From Kitasatospora phosalacinea (lineage in GTDB: Bacteria > Actinomycetota > Actinomycetes > Streptomycetales > Streptomycetaceae), in NCBI RefSeq assembly GCF_030268885.1, contig NZ_BSSA01000002.1:482633-546632 (forward strand): 64,000 bases of DNA. The letters run 5' to 3'. This document shows, in pieces, positions 17,442 through 26,587 of this stretch. Made by a program: the position numbers and the translations under genes. Numbering within the stretch: the stretch's first letter is position 1; each line of letters opens with the position of its first letter. Below the pieces are notes generated by a model. It did not search any database, was not told where the DNA came from, and saw only the letters and a list, made by a program, of their open reading frames with translations.

Positions 17442-18719
17442 ATGGGGACGGACGCGGAGGCGGACGCGGAACCGCACGTACGGGACGACGCCTCCCGGAC
17501 CGGCGCGTCGGCCCGTGGTGGCGCACTGGCCCGGATCGGGCAGCCGCTGCGCACGCCCGCCTTCCGCTGGTGGTTCGGCGCCCAGGTGCTGTCCGCCTCC
17601 GGCGCCATGACCCAGACCGTGGCGCTGTCCTGGCTCGTCCTCCAACGCACGCACAGCGCCTGGTGGTTGGGCCTGGTCACGGTCGTCACCTGGGTGCCGC
17701 TGCTGCTGCTCGGGCCGTGGACCGGTGCACTGGCCGACCGGGCGGACCGGCGCCGGATCCTGATCGCCACCCAGACCGCCTCCGTCCTCCTGGGGCTCGC
17801 CCTCGCCCTGCTCGCCCCGCTCCGGCCCCCGCTGCCCGTCCTGCTCCTGCCGACCGCCCTCGGCGGCGTGGTGACGGCCTTCGACGCCCCCGCCCGGCAG
17901 GTGTACGTGGTCGACCTGGTCGGCGCCGGACGGATCGCGGGCGCGGTGAGCCTCTACGAGGTGACGATGAACGCCTCCCGCGTGCTGGGTCCCGCCCTCG
18001 GCGGCGTGCTGCTGGGCACCGTCGGCGCCTGGGCCTGCTTCCTGGCCAACGCGCTGGCCTTCGCCCCGCCGCTCGCCGTCCTGCTGGCCGTCCGTCCCGC
18101 CACCGTCACCCCTGCCTCCCCGGCGAGGGCCCCCCGGGTGCGGGGCGCCGTCCGCGACGGGTTGCGCTACGTGCGGGCGGACCCGCCGATCCGGGCTTGC
18201 CTGCCGATCGCGGCCGCCTCCGGGACGCTCTTCAACCTCGGCGTCGCCCTCCCGGTGTTCGCCTCCCGGGCCCTCCACCTGGGCGGGGGCGGCTACGGGG
18301 CGCTGATGGCCGCCTTCGGCCTCGGCGCGCTGCCCGGTGCGGTGCTGGCCGCGGGCGGCGGCGACCCCACCGGACGGCAGGTCAGGAGGCTGGCGCTGGC
18401 CACCGCCCTGCTGACCCTCCTGCTGGCCTGCAGCCCGAACCCGCCGGTCGCCTTCGCGGCCGTCGCGGCGGCCGGGTTCGTCGGCATCCGCTTCGTCACC
18501 GCGGCGAACACGCTGGTCCAGCTCCGCTCCACCGACGCCGTCCGCGGCCGCGTCATGGCGGCCTGGTCGATGGCGCTGCCCGGCACCCTGCCCGTCACCG
18601 GCCTGCTGGTCTCCGCCGCCGTCCAACTCGGCGGCCCCCGGGCCGGTCTCCTGCTGTCCGCCGCCGCCCTGGCCGCCACCACCCTGCTCGGCTGGCGCGC
18701 CCTCCGGGCCGGGCCCTGA
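17442..18719 (+). CDS. MFS transporter, EntS/MFS_3-like
   Basis: 425 residues, ATG 17442 with GGGAGGG seven bases ahead. After a charged 35-residue tail there are about 12 hydrophobic helices. TM1 starts FRWWFGAQVLSASGAMTQTVALSWLVL, and GALADRADRRRILI is the motif A loop. The family includes enterobactin and macrolide exporters. A 15-bp tandem repeat begins inside the stop codon. No operon partner is visible. Confidence 0.87.
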   Translation: MGTDAEADAEPHVRDDASRTGASARGGALARIGQPLRTPAFRWWFGAQVLSASGAMTQTVALSWLVLQRTHSAWWLGLVTVVTWVPLLLLGPWTGALADRADRRRILIATQTASVLLGLALALLAPLRPPLPVLLLPTALGGVVTAFDAPARQVYVVDLVGAGRIAGAVSLYEVTMNASRVLGPALGGVLLGTVGAWACFLANALAFAPPLAVLLAVRPATVTPASPARAPRVRGAVRDGLRYVRADPPIRACLPIAAASGTLFNLGVALPVFASRALHLGGGGYGALMAAFGLGALPGAVLAAGGGDPTGRQVRRLALATALLTLLLACSPNPPVAFAAVAAAGFVGIRFVTAANTLVQLRSTDAVRGRVMAAWSMALPGTLPVTGLLVSAAVQLGGPRAGLLLSAAALAATTLLGWRALRAGP

Positions 18720-18837
18720 GCGGTCGGGCTCCGAGCGGTCGGGCCTTGAGCGGTCGGGCTCTGAGCGGTCGGGCCCTGAGCGGTCGGGCCCTGAGCGGTC
18801 GGGCTCTGAGCGGTCGGGCTCTGAGCGGCCGGGCCCT
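18718..18837. repeat. Eight tandem 15-bp repeats after the MFS gene
   Basis: Eight copies of GAGCGGTCGGGCYCT with changes only at positions 7 and 13-15, the first overlapping the TGA stop of the MFS gene. Because 15 is a multiple of three, every frame stays open, which creates spurious Ser-Asp-Arg-rich reading frames on both strands. A similarly periodic GC-rich stretch lies within the CMD-protein gene at about 25690-25840. A variable-number repeat or transcription-termination region is possible. Confidence 0.85.
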
Positions 18838-18886
18838 CCGGGACGGGCCCTGCGCGGGACGGCGGCCGGGCGGTGGCGAACGGTCC

Positions 18887-21388
18887 TCACGCCCGCCGTC
18901 GCAGGCCGCGCAGCGCGGCGCGGGCGGGGAGCCAGGTGCCGAGCGCGGCCAGGGCGGTGGTGCCGAGCAGGACCAGGGCGAGCTCGGTGAGCGGCGCGGC
19001 GGCCCCGGCGGTGCCGCGGGTGATGCCCTCGGCGTACGTGCTGAGCACCGCGGAGGCGACGGCCAGGCCCAGCCCGGTGGCGAGGACGACCGCGACCGCG
19101 GTCTCCCAGCCGAGCATCCGCCGGATCTGGCGGCGGGTGGCGCCGATCAGGGCGAGCGCCGCGAACTCCCGGCGGCGGTCGGCGATGCCCATCGCGAGGG
19201 TGTTCAGGACGGCGATCGCGACGAAGGCGACGATCAGGCCGAGGGAGACGTACCCGACCTGGGCGCCGGTCCGGTTCCCGTCCGCGGCCGCGGCGGTGGC
19301 GGAGGCGTGGTCGAGCACCCCGAGCCCGGGCGTCCCGTGCAGTGCGGCGGTGAGCGCCGCGCGGGTCAACCCCTCGCCGCGGACCAGCAGTTCGTCGTCC
19401 AGCGGTACGTCGACGTGGGCGGCGACCGGGTCGTGCGCCAGGGTGAGGTCGCCGAAGCCCAGGCCGCGGGCGTACAGCGCGACGACGGTGACCTCGGTCG
19501 GCGTGCCGTCGGCCAGGGTCAGCCGGACGCGCTGCCCCAGCCGGTAGCCCAGCCCGTCGGCGGCCGCCGCGGTGCCGTCCGCCAGCCGGCCGAGGTCGCC
19601 CGCGGTGACGCCCAGGTCGAGGGTGTCGGCCAGCCGCCCGGGGGTGACCGCCTGGACGCTGCGCCTGGTCAGGCCGTCCCGGACCTGGCTGTGCAGGACC
19701 CGGGTGACGGTCCGCACGCCGGGGACGGCGGCGAGCGCCGCGGCGGCGTCGGCCGGGACGCGCGGACCGACCGTGAAGTCGGCGACGGTGCCGCGGTCGC
19801 GCTGGGCGGCGGCCGCGTGGACGGTGGTGGTCTGGGTGAACAGGACGGTGCAGGCCATCGCGACCAGCAGGGTCAGCGGCGTCACCACCGAGGCCAACCG
19901 GTGCGCCCCGGCCCGCAGTTGGTGGACGGCCAGGTACCCGCCGACCCGGGACGCCCGCAGCGGCAGGCCCAGCACGGCCGTCCCGGCCCGGGCCACCAGC
20001 GGGCCGAGCAGCGAGAACGCGGTGCACCACAGCAGCACGGTGAGGAAGCAGACCGGCGTCGCGGCCTGGTCGGAGTGCAGGACGGTCAGCAGCGCGGTGA
20101 GCACCACGGCCCCGGCGGTGGCGAGCACCCCGAACCCGGTCCGGACCGCACCCGGCCGCGGCGGCCTGAGCTCCGCCTCGCCCAGCGCCTCGACCGGCTT
20201 GATGGCGGTGGCGCGCCGGGCCGAGACCCGGGCCGCACCCCAGCCCGCCAGCAGGGTGGTGGCCGCGGCGGCCAGCACTGGGAAGGGCGAGAGCACGACC
20301 GGCAGGTTCGCCGGGACGACGTCCAGGGCGACGAACCGCCCGTGCAGCCAACCGCCCAGCGGCAGACCGGCGGTGGCGCCGAGGACGCCCGCGGCCAGGC
20401 CGACCGCCAGCGCCTCGCCGCCGATCATCTTCCGGACCTGCCGACCGGTGGCGGCCACCGCCCGCAGCACCGCGATCTCCCGCTGCCGCTGCTGGATCGA
20501 CAGGCCGAAGGTGCCGACCACCACCAGCAGCGCGACCAGCAGCGAGGTGCCGGCCAGCACGGCGCCGGTGCTGACCAGGCGCACCCCCGCACCGGCCGCG
20601 TCGGGGAACTCCGCCCGGCCGCGGTCGTCACCGGTGCGGGCCACCGCGGCCGGACCGGACGGGTCGTTGGCCGCGGTGGCCAGCAGCGCCTGGACGTCGG
20701 CGGCGGCACCGGCCGCGGACGCCCCGTCGGCCGGGAAGACGCCGATCGCGCTGACCAGCCCGTCGTGCCCGGCCAGCGCCCGGGCCCGGTCGGGGGCGAA
20801 GAACACCGCGGCCTGGCTGTCGAACCCCCGGTCGGTGACGCCGACCACCCGCAGGTCCAGCGCCCCGGCGGCCGTCCGGGCGGTGGTGGTGGCGCCGGGC
20901 GCCAGGTGGGTGCGGGCCGCGGTGGCGGCGTCCAGGACGACCTCGTCGGCGGCCGCGGGCGCCCGTCCGGCGGCGAGGGTGAGCCCGGCCAGCGGCGCGG
21001 ACTCCCAACCGTGGCCCCAGGAACCGTCGGTGGGCCCGCCGGGCAGCAGCAGCGGGAACGTCACCTCGGTGGCCACGCCGCGCACCGACGGCAGGGCCGC
21101 GATGCGGTCGGCGAGGGCGGCGGGCACCCAGGCCCGTCCGGCGATCGGCTTGGCCTTCTCCTTGGTCTTCCCCTTGCCCTTGTCGACGGTGGCGTGCACC
21201 TCCTGGTCGCCGGAGACGACGACCGGCGCGGCCGCCCAGCGCTCCGGCCGGACGGTGCCGAACAGGCCGGTGACCAGCAGCGTCCCGCAGCCGCAGACCA
21301 GCGCGGCCGCGCAGAACAGGGCGACGAAGGCGCCCGCGAAACCGGCCCTGCGGTGCCGGAGGGTGGCGAGGGCGAGTCCCAGCATCAT
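18887..21388 (-). CDS. ABC exporter permease, FtsX/MacB-like
   Basis: 833 residues. ATG 21388 overlaps the stop of the upstream ATPase gene (ATGA), so translation is coupled. The architecture is that of two-module FtsX-like permeases: TM1, a large extracellular domain (about 40-270, with a KGKGKTKEKAK basic patch), a TM block (TSLLVALLVVVGTFGLSIQQRQREIAVLRAVAATGRQVRKM), a central TM pair, a second extracellular domain, and a final TM block (FVAIAVLNTLAMGIADRRREFAALALIGATRRQIRRM). This class exports antimicrobial peptides or lipoproteins, or confers bacitracin-like resistance. It is controlled presumably by the adjacent response regulator. Confidence 0.88.
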   Translation of the reverse strand: MMLGLALATLRHRRAGFAGAFVALFCAAALVCGCGTLLVTGLFGTVRPERWAAAPVVVSGDQEVHATVDKGKGKTKEKAKPIAGRAWVPAALADRIAALPSVRGVATEVTFPLLLPGGPTDGSWGHGWESAPLAGLTLAAGRAPAAADEVVLDAATAARTHLAPGATTTARTAAGALDLRVVGVTDRGFDSQAAVFFAPDRARALAGHDGLVSAIGVFPADGASAAGAAADVQALLATAANDPSGPAAVARTGDDRGRAEFPDAAGAGVRLVSTGAVLAGTSLLVALLVVVGTFGLSIQQRQREIAVLRAVAATGRQVRKMIGGEALAVGLAAGVLGATAGLPLGGWLHGRFVALDVVPANLPVVLSPFPVLAAAATTLLAGWGAARVSARRATAIKPVEALGEAELRPPRPGAVRTGFGVLATAGAVVLTALLTVLHSDQAATPVCFLTVLLWCTAFSLLGPLVARAGTAVLGLPLRASRVGGYLAVHQLRAGAHRLASVVTPLTLLVAMACTVLFTQTTTVHAAAAQRDRGTVADFTVGPRVPADAAAALAAVPGVRTVTRVLHSQVRDGLTRRSVQAVTPGRLADTLDLGVTAGDLGRLADGTAAAADGLGYRLGQRVRLTLADGTPTEVTVVALYARGLGFGDLTLAHDPVAAHVDVPLDDELLVRGEGLTRAALTAALHGTPGLGVLDHASATAAAADGNRTGAQVGYVSLGLIVAFVAIAVLNTLAMGIADRRREFAALALIGATRRQIRRMLGWETAVAVVLATGLGLAVASAVLSTYAEGITRGTAGAAAPLTELALVLLGTTALAALGTWLPARAALRGLRRRA

Positions 21389-22119
21389 CGGTTCCACGCT
21401 CCCAGGCGGATCATCCGGTCGGCGACCTTCGCCGCGGTCGGGTCGGTCATGGTGTCGGCGACCCGGCCGTCGGCCAGGAACAGCACCTCGTCGGCGTAGG
21501 ACGCGGCGACCGGGTCGTGGGTGACCATCACGATGGTCTGGCCGAGCTCGTCGACGGTCTGCCGCAGCAGGGCCAGCACCTCGCGGGCGGTCATGGTGTC
21601 CAGCGCGCCGGTCGGCTCGTCGGCGAACACCACCTCCGGGCCGGGCAGCAGCGCCCGGGCGATCGCCACCCGCTGCTGCTGGCCGCCGGACAGCTGGCCC
21701 GGCCGGTGGCCGGTGCGCTCCTGCAGGCCCACCCGGCGGACGAGTTCGGCCAGCCGCCCGGCGTCCGCCCGCCGCCCGGCCAGCCGCAGCGGCAGGGTGA
21801 TGTTCTGCTCGGCCGTCAGCGCGGAGATCAGGTTGAACGCCTGGAACACGAACCCGGCACGCTCGCGCCGCAGTTCGGTCAGCTCCGTCTCGCTCAGCCG
21901 GGACAGGTCGGTCTCGCCGAGCCGCACCGTGCCGGAGGACGGACGGTCGAGGCCCGCCGCGCAGTGCAGGAAGGTGCTCTTGCCCGAACCGGACGGCCCC
22001 ATCACGGCGGTGAAGCCGCCCCGGGGCAGCCGCACCGTCACCTCGCGCAGGGCCGCCACCGCGCCCCGCCCCTTGCCGTAGACCTTGCTCACGGCGTCCA
22101 GAGTGATCGCTTCGCTCAT
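21385..22119 (-). CDS. ABC transporter ATP-binding protein, LolD/MacB-like
   Basis: 244 residues from ATG 22119. All ATPase motifs are present: Walker A GPSGSGKST (about 41-49), Q-loop FVFQAFNLI, signature LSGGQQQR, Walker B VVFADEPTGALD and switch MVTHDP. The wording after the signature is typical of the MacB/LolD class that partners with FtsX permeases. Its stop overlaps the permease start by four bases. It is divergent from the NarL-type regulator at 22205. Confidence 0.93.
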   Translation of the reverse strand: MSEAITLDAVSKVYGKGRGAVAALREVTVRLPRGGFTAVMGPSGSGKSTFLHCAAGLDRPSSGTVRLGETDLSRLSETELTELRRERAGFVFQAFNLISALTAEQNITLPLRLAGRRADAGRLAELVRRVGLQERTGHRPGQLSGGQQQRVAIARALLPGPEVVFADEPTGALDTMTAREVLALLRQTVDELGQTIVMVTHDPVAASYADEVLFLADGRVADTMTDPTAAKVADRMIRLGAWNR

Positions 22120-22204
22120 GCCTCCAGCCTGCCGACCTGCGAACTCCCTTCCCAGGGACGGGAACACGCGCGACCCGTGATCTCGTCACGGGTAGGGTCG
22201 GGAC

Positions 22205-22813
22205 ATGATCAGACTCCTGCTGGCCGAGGACCAGCACGTGGTGCGCGGCGCCCTGGTGGCCCTGCTCGGGCTGGAGCCCGACCTGGAGGTCGTGGCGGAG
22301 GCCGACTCGGCCGACGACGTGGTGCCGCGGGCGATGGTCTTCCGGCCGGACGTGGCGGTGCTGGACATCGAGATGCCCGGACGGCTCGACGGCCTGCAGG
22401 CCGCCGCCGCGCTGAAGCAGCAACTCCCGGACTGCCGCACGCTGATGCTGACCTCGCTCGGCCGCCCCGGACTGCTGCGCAAGGCCCTGGACGCCAAGGT
22501 CGACGGCTTCCTGCTGAAGACCACCCCGCCTGCCGACCTGGTCGCCGCCATCCGCCAGGTCGCCTCCGGCGGAAGGGTGTTGGACCCCGCGCTGGCCGTC
22601 GCCGCCTGGGACCTGGCGGACAACCCGCTCACCCCGCGCGAGAACGACGTCCTGCGGGAACTCGCCGAGGGCGCCGAACCGCCCGAGATCGCCGCCCGGC
22701 TGCACCTGTCCACCGGCACGGTGCGCAACGTGCTGACCGCCGTCGTCGGCAAGCTGAACGCCCGCAACCGGACGGACGCGGTGCGGATCGCCCGGGACGC
22801 GGGCTGGCTGTGA
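22205..22813 (+). CDS. NarL/DesR-like response regulator
   Basis: 202 residues from ATG 22205. The receiver domain has the acidic pair near residues 8-9 (LLLAEDQ), phospho-acceptor Asp54 (VAVLDIEMPG) and the Lys switch in FLLKTTPP. The LuxR HTH ends the protein (LTPRENDVLRELAEGAEPPEIAARLHLSTGTVRNVL). A TAGGGT box seven bases upstream of the start suggests a leaderless transcript. It lies between the divergent ABC exporter and the convergent sensor kinase (20 bp away), forming a stress-sensing exporter module like the DesKR and LiaRS types. Confidence 0.92.
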   Translation: MIRLLLAEDQHVVRGALVALLGLEPDLEVVAEADSADDVVPRAMVFRPDVAVLDIEMPGRLDGLQAAAALKQQLPDCRTLMLTSLGRPGLLRKALDAKVDGFLLKTTPPADLVAAIRQVASGGRVLDPALAVAAWDLADNPLTPRENDVLRELAEGAEPPEIAARLHLSTGTVRNVLTAVVGKLNARNRTDAVRIARDAGWL

Positions 22814-22833
22814 CCGGCCCCGTCCCGCCGGGG

Positions 22834-25188
22834 TCAGCGCGGCGGGGCCTCGGCGCGCGGTGGCGTCCCGGCGGCCAGCGGTGCCTCGGCGGTCAGTGGC
22901 ACCTCGGCCGGGGGCGGGACCTCGGTAGGGAGCGGCACCTCGGCCCGCAGTAGGTACCAGCCGTCGTCCGGTCCGGCCGTCAGGGTGCCGCCCGCCTCGG
23001 CGAGCCGGACCGACAGGCCGCCGATCCCGGACCCCGGGGCGGTGACACCCTCCGGGACGCCGTCGTTCTCCACCTCCAGGCGGACCGTCCCGGCGGCCGT
23101 CGAGACGGCGATCCGGACGTGCCGGGCCCGGCTGTGCCGCAGCACGTTGGTCACCGCCTCGCGCAGCACCACGCCCAGCACCGCCCCTGTTCCGGGCGGC
23201 ACCGGCTCCTCCTCCAGTTCCACCGTGATCGCTGCCGCCTCCAACACCGCTGCCGCCGAGGCGAGTTCGCTGCCGAACGTCAGCCGGGGACCGTCGCCCG
23301 CCAGCGCGCCGAGCTCGGCCCGACCGCGTTCGGCCAGCCGCCCGATGTCCGCCAACTCGGCCCGGCAGCGCGGCGGATCGGACTCCACCAACCGCCGGGC
23401 CAGCTCGGCCTTCAGCAGGATCGCGGCCAGGCCGTGACCCAGCAGGTCGTGCAAGTCCCGTGCCGCACGCAGGCGTTCGGTGACCACCCCGGCGCGGGCC
23501 AACCCGGCCGCGGCCCGCTGCAGCTCCCGCACCAGCCGGACCAGCCGCAGCACCGCGTACACCACCGTGCAGGTGACCAGCGCGCTGACGGTGGTCAGCA
23601 GCACCGACCGGAAGCCGTCCCCGCCGCTCGCTCCGCCGCTCACCCCGCCGATCACCCCGGCGGCCACCGCCACCACACCGGCCGCCGCCGCACCCGCCCG
23701 CCGCGGCAGCGCGAACAGCAGCGAACCGGCCAGGATCCCGGCCGCGCCGATCCAGTTCCGGCCCAGCCACGGAAGCGGCAGCAGGGCCAGCAGCGTCGAG
23801 GCCAGCAGGGCCGGGCGGGCGTACCGGGTCGCGTCCAGGATCGAGAAACGGACCTGGAAGGCGCAGAACACCGCCGTGCACACCACGCCGAGGGCGAGTT
23901 GCGACGGCGGGACGAACATCAGCACCCGGAGGCAGAACACGACGAGCAGGAACCAGTACAGGCCGAGCGCGGTCCGCAGCTCGGGCGGGTCCACGGGCGG
24001 CGGAGCGGGCGTCGCGGCCACCGACGCCTCCACGGCGAAGCGCCCGTCGGCCTCCAGGCCCGCCGTCAACCGGCCGCCGACCGCCCGGACCCGCTCCGCC
24101 AGACCGTCCAGCAGGTCCGCACCGAGCGCCGCTGTCGGCACGCCGTCGCTCACCACCCGCAGCACCACCCGCCCCGCCCGCTCCTCGGTCGCCACCTCGC
24201 ACCGCCGGGCGTCCCCGACCCGCACCACCGCGGTGACCGCCTCACGCAACACCGTCGCCAGCACCGTCCCGGCCGGACCGAGCGGCTCGCGGTGCCCGAT
24301 CCGCAGCTCCGCCGTGACGCCCGCCGACGCCAGCAGCGCCCGCGCACTCGCCGCCTCCGGGGCCAGCGAGAGGCTGCGCAACTCGGCGGCGGTGGCCCGG
24401 GCGGCGGCCAGCGTTCGGCGCGCCGACGAGATCAGTTCGTCCAGGAGCGAAGTGTGCTGGTGGGTCGGCGGGGTTCGTTCGTCGGGCGTCGAAGGGTGCC
24501 GGTCCGACGACGGGAACTGTTCGCCCCGCAGCGAAGTGTCCCGGCGCGCCGCCAGCTCGCTGATCTCGGCCAGCCCGGCGTCCAAGGCGCCGACCAACCC
24601 CGAGGCGATCCGCAGCCGCTCGTCGGTGACCGCGGACGCGGCGAGGGTGAGCCGGGCGGTCCGGACGCGGTCCGCCAGTTGGGCGAGCGTGATGACGGCG
24701 TACAGCATGGTGCCGCCGAGCGCGATCGTCAGCAGCAGGTCGACGGCGTCCCGCGGGCCCGTGCCCCGGACCGTCTCGATCAGCCCTGCCCCGGCGAACA
24801 GCAGGAGCAGGGGCAGCAGTCGGCGTTCCAGCAGCAGCGAGGCGGCGGGCAGGCACAGCAGCCCGACCGACACGCCGAGCGGACCGACCAGGAGGAGGGC
24901 GACCGCCAGTTCCACGGCGATCCAGCCCGCCCAGTCGGCCCAGCCGGCCCGGCCCGTCCACCCCAACCACCCCGTCCGCCCGAGGTCGTCCCGGTGGTGC
25001 CGCGACTGCAACGCCACCAGGGCGAGGCATCCGACCACCACCGCCACTCCCGCCACCGGCTCCTCGGGCACCCGCCCGAGCCCTTTCAGCAGGTGTGCCG
25101 AGGCCAGCGCGGCAGCCACCGCGACCACCAGCACCCGCACCACGCGCGGTCCGACGTCCCGCCCCCGTTCGCCCTCCACGCCGCGCAT
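22834..25188 (-). CDS. Duplicated DesK-like sensor histidine kinase (degenerate N-terminal half)
   Basis: 784 residues comprising two tandem kinase-like halves. Residues ~1-385 hold about five TM helices, a dimerisation-like helix (VTDERLRIASGLVGALDAGLAEI) and a weak ATPase domain ending LLDGLAERVRAVGGRLTA. Residues ~395-784 repeat the plan with an intact H-box (RDLHDLLGHGLAAILLKAEL), N-box (LREAVTNVLRHSRA) and G-box (GSGIGGLSVRLAEAGGTLTAG). The first half lacks the phospho-accepting His and good N/G boxes, so it is probably a pseudo-kinase. The C-terminus is a Pro/Ala/Glu repeat (EVPLPTEVPPPAEVPL). It is the expected partner of the response regulator at 22205. Confidence 0.85.
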   Translation of the reverse strand: MRGVEGERGRDVGPRVVRVLVVAVAAALASAHLLKGLGRVPEEPVAGVAVVVGCLALVALQSRHHRDDLGRTGWLGWTGRAGWADWAGWIAVELAVALLLVGPLGVSVGLLCLPAASLLLERRLLPLLLLFAGAGLIETVRGTGPRDAVDLLLTIALGGTMLYAVITLAQLADRVRTARLTLAASAVTDERLRIASGLVGALDAGLAEISELAARRDTSLRGEQFPSSDRHPSTPDERTPPTHQHTSLLDELISSARRTLAAARATAAELRSLSLAPEAASARALLASAGVTAELRIGHREPLGPAGTVLATVLREAVTAVVRVGDARRCEVATEERAGRVVLRVVSDGVPTAALGADLLDGLAERVRAVGGRLTAGLEADGRFAVEASVAATPAPPPVDPPELRTALGLYWFLLVVFCLRVLMFVPPSQLALGVVCTAVFCAFQVRFSILDATRYARPALLASTLLALLPLPWLGRNWIGAAGILAGSLLFALPRRAGAAAAGVVAVAAGVIGGVSGGASGGDGFRSVLLTTVSALVTCTVVYAVLRLVRLVRELQRAAAGLARAGVVTERLRAARDLHDLLGHGLAAILLKAELARRLVESDPPRCRAELADIGRLAERGRAELGALAGDGPRLTFGSELASAAAVLEAAAITVELEEEPVPPGTGAVLGVVLREAVTNVLRHSRARHVRIAVSTAAGTVRLEVENDGVPEGVTAPGSGIGGLSVRLAEAGGTLTAGPDDGWYLLRAEVPLPTEVPPPAEVPLTAEAPLAAGTPPRAEAPPR

Positions 25189-25316
25189 CGTACGCCGAAG
25201 CGATCATCGCTCCCACGGCTTCGGCCCGGGCGAACGCCACCCTGGAGCAACTCCGGCTCCTGGAAGGGGCGTAGGGCCGGGCGGCCGGGCGTCCCCACGG
25301 CCGGGCGTCCCGATCG

Positions 25317-25859
25317 TCAGGCGACCCGGTCGTGGTCGTCCGGCAGGAGTTCGACGACGATCTCCAGGCCGAGCGCGTAGGACGGCGTGCCGGAGGTGAT
25401 GAGCGCGGTCTCCGCGACCCCGATCAGGTCGGCGATCCCGGCACCCGCGTGGAGCGCCCCCCGGGCGTGGATCCGGGCCGGTTCCGCCCGGCCGAGGGCC
25501 AACAGCTGCCCGAAGTGGACCAGTTGCTGCACCCGGTCGCCGAGCGGGCTGTCCGCCAGGACGATGTCGCGCAGCACCGTGAACGCCTCCTCGGTGGGGA
25601 GCCGTCCGAACGCCAGGGCCACCCGCAGCCGGTCCTCCACGGCGGGAGGGACGGCCCCGAGCGTGCTGCGGTAGCGCTCCCGCAGGGCCTCGGAACGCTC
25701 GGCCTCGGAACGCTCGGCCTCGGAGCGCCCGGCGGCGCTGCGCTCGGCTTCGGAACGCTCGGTCCCGGAGCGCCCGGCGGCGGCGCGCTGGGCTTCGGAA
25801 CGCTCGGTCCCGGAATGCTCGGCGGCGGTGCGCCCGGCGATGGTGCGCTCGCCGTTCAC
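25317..25859 (-). CDS. Carboxymuconolactone decarboxylase-like (CMD/AhpD fold) protein
   Basis: 180 residues. GTG 25859 overlaps the stop of the aldolase gene (GTGA). The first ~60 residues are a low-complexity (A/S)ERSEA-type repeat, coded by GC-rich DNA with a 15-bp period. The CMD domain follows (VEDRLRVALAFGRLPTEEAFTVLRDIVLADSPLGDRVQQL through HARGALHAGAGIADLIGVAETALITSGTPSYALGLEIV). The redox CxxC of AhpD is absent, so a PcaC-like decarboxylase or a binding role is likelier than peroxidase activity. Coupling to the class II aldolase suggests one small catabolic pathway. Confidence 0.75.
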   Translation of the reverse strand: MNGERTIAGRTAAEHSGTERSEAQRAAAGRSGTERSEAERSAAGRSEAERSEAERSEALRERYRSTLGAVPPAVEDRLRVALAFGRLPTEEAFTVLRDIVLADSPLGDRVQQLVHFGQLLALGRAEPARIHARGALHAGAGIADLIGVAETALITSGTPSYALGLEIVVELLPDDHDRVA

Positions 25860-26521
25860 GCCGAGACCCGCGCGATCGAGGCCCGGACGGCTTCCAGGGC
25901 GCCCGCGGGGAAGTCCACGGCGCCGCCGATCGCCGCTGCGGCGATCTCGGCCTGGGCGCTCTCCTCGATGGCCACCACGAGGTGCCCGGCCGCCGCCGCG
26001 TCCGGGCCGAACACCAGCAGCCCGTGGTTGGCCAGGAGGACCGCGGCCGTCGTCGGGCGCCGCTCCAGGACCTCGGCGATGCCCCGGACCGACACGTCCG
26101 ATCCGCGCGGTCCCCAGGGCACCACCGGCACGTCCTCCGGCTGCCCGAAGCGCAGCATCGGTTCGGTGCGGCACGGCAGCGGCCGGTGGGCCACCGCGAA
26201 GGCGGTCGCGGCGGGCGAGTGGGTGTGGATGATCGCGCCCACGTCCGGACGGGCGCGGTAGACGGCGCTGTGCATGGTGGTGATCTCGGCGCTGACGGAG
26301 CGCAGTTCCCCCTCCAGGACCCGCCCGTCCAGCCCGACGGTCGCCAACTGGTGCGGCTCCAGGTCGCGGACGAACCCCGGGGTCAGCAGGAAGCGGTCGG
26401 CGTCGAGCCTGGCGCTCAGGTTGGCGTGGCCGGAGTGCGACATCACCCCGGCCACGAAGAGCTGCCGTGCGGCTTCGACGAGTTGGCGGGCCCGGCTCTG
26501 CGCCTCGGGCGTGCTGGTCAT
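25856..26521 (-). CDS. Class II aldolase/adducin family protein
   Basis: 221 residues from ATG 26521. It carries the zinc-binding signature of fuculose-phosphate-type aldolases: GHANLSAR, the His pair in IIHTHSPAATAFA and a third His in LLANHGLLVFG. Known relatives cleave phosphorylated sugars or act as decarboxylases/epimerases; the substrate here is unknown. Its stop overlaps the CMD gene start. It is divergent from the MerR gene, with a strong MerR-type palindrome in between. Confidence 0.87.
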   Translation of the reverse strand: MTSTPEAQSRARQLVEAARQLFVAGVMSHSGHANLSARLDADRFLLTPGFVRDLEPHQLATVGLDGRVLEGELRSVSAEITTMHSAVYRARPDVGAIIHTHSPAATAFAVAHRPLPCRTEPMLRFGQPEDVPVVPWGPRGSDVSVRGIAEVLERRPTTAAVLLANHGLLVFGPDAAAAGHLVVAIEESAQAEIAAAAIGGAVDFPAGALEAVRASIARVSA

Positions 26522-26587
26522 CTCTTCGTCTCCCGTGTCCTTCCAGCGGCGGCCCGTTCGCCCCGCTGCACGTGTCGACCACCCTGC

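Noticed and set aside
17261..21499. A 1412-residue plus-strand frame
   Set aside because: It is an Arg/Gly-rich shadow of the MFS and permease genes sustained by high GC and the 15-bp repeat.
18887..24202. A single 1771-residue minus-strand protein
   Set aside because: Only the part after ATG 21388 has protein-family character (permease). The upstream part is the antisense or alternative frame of the ATPase, regulator and kinase genes.
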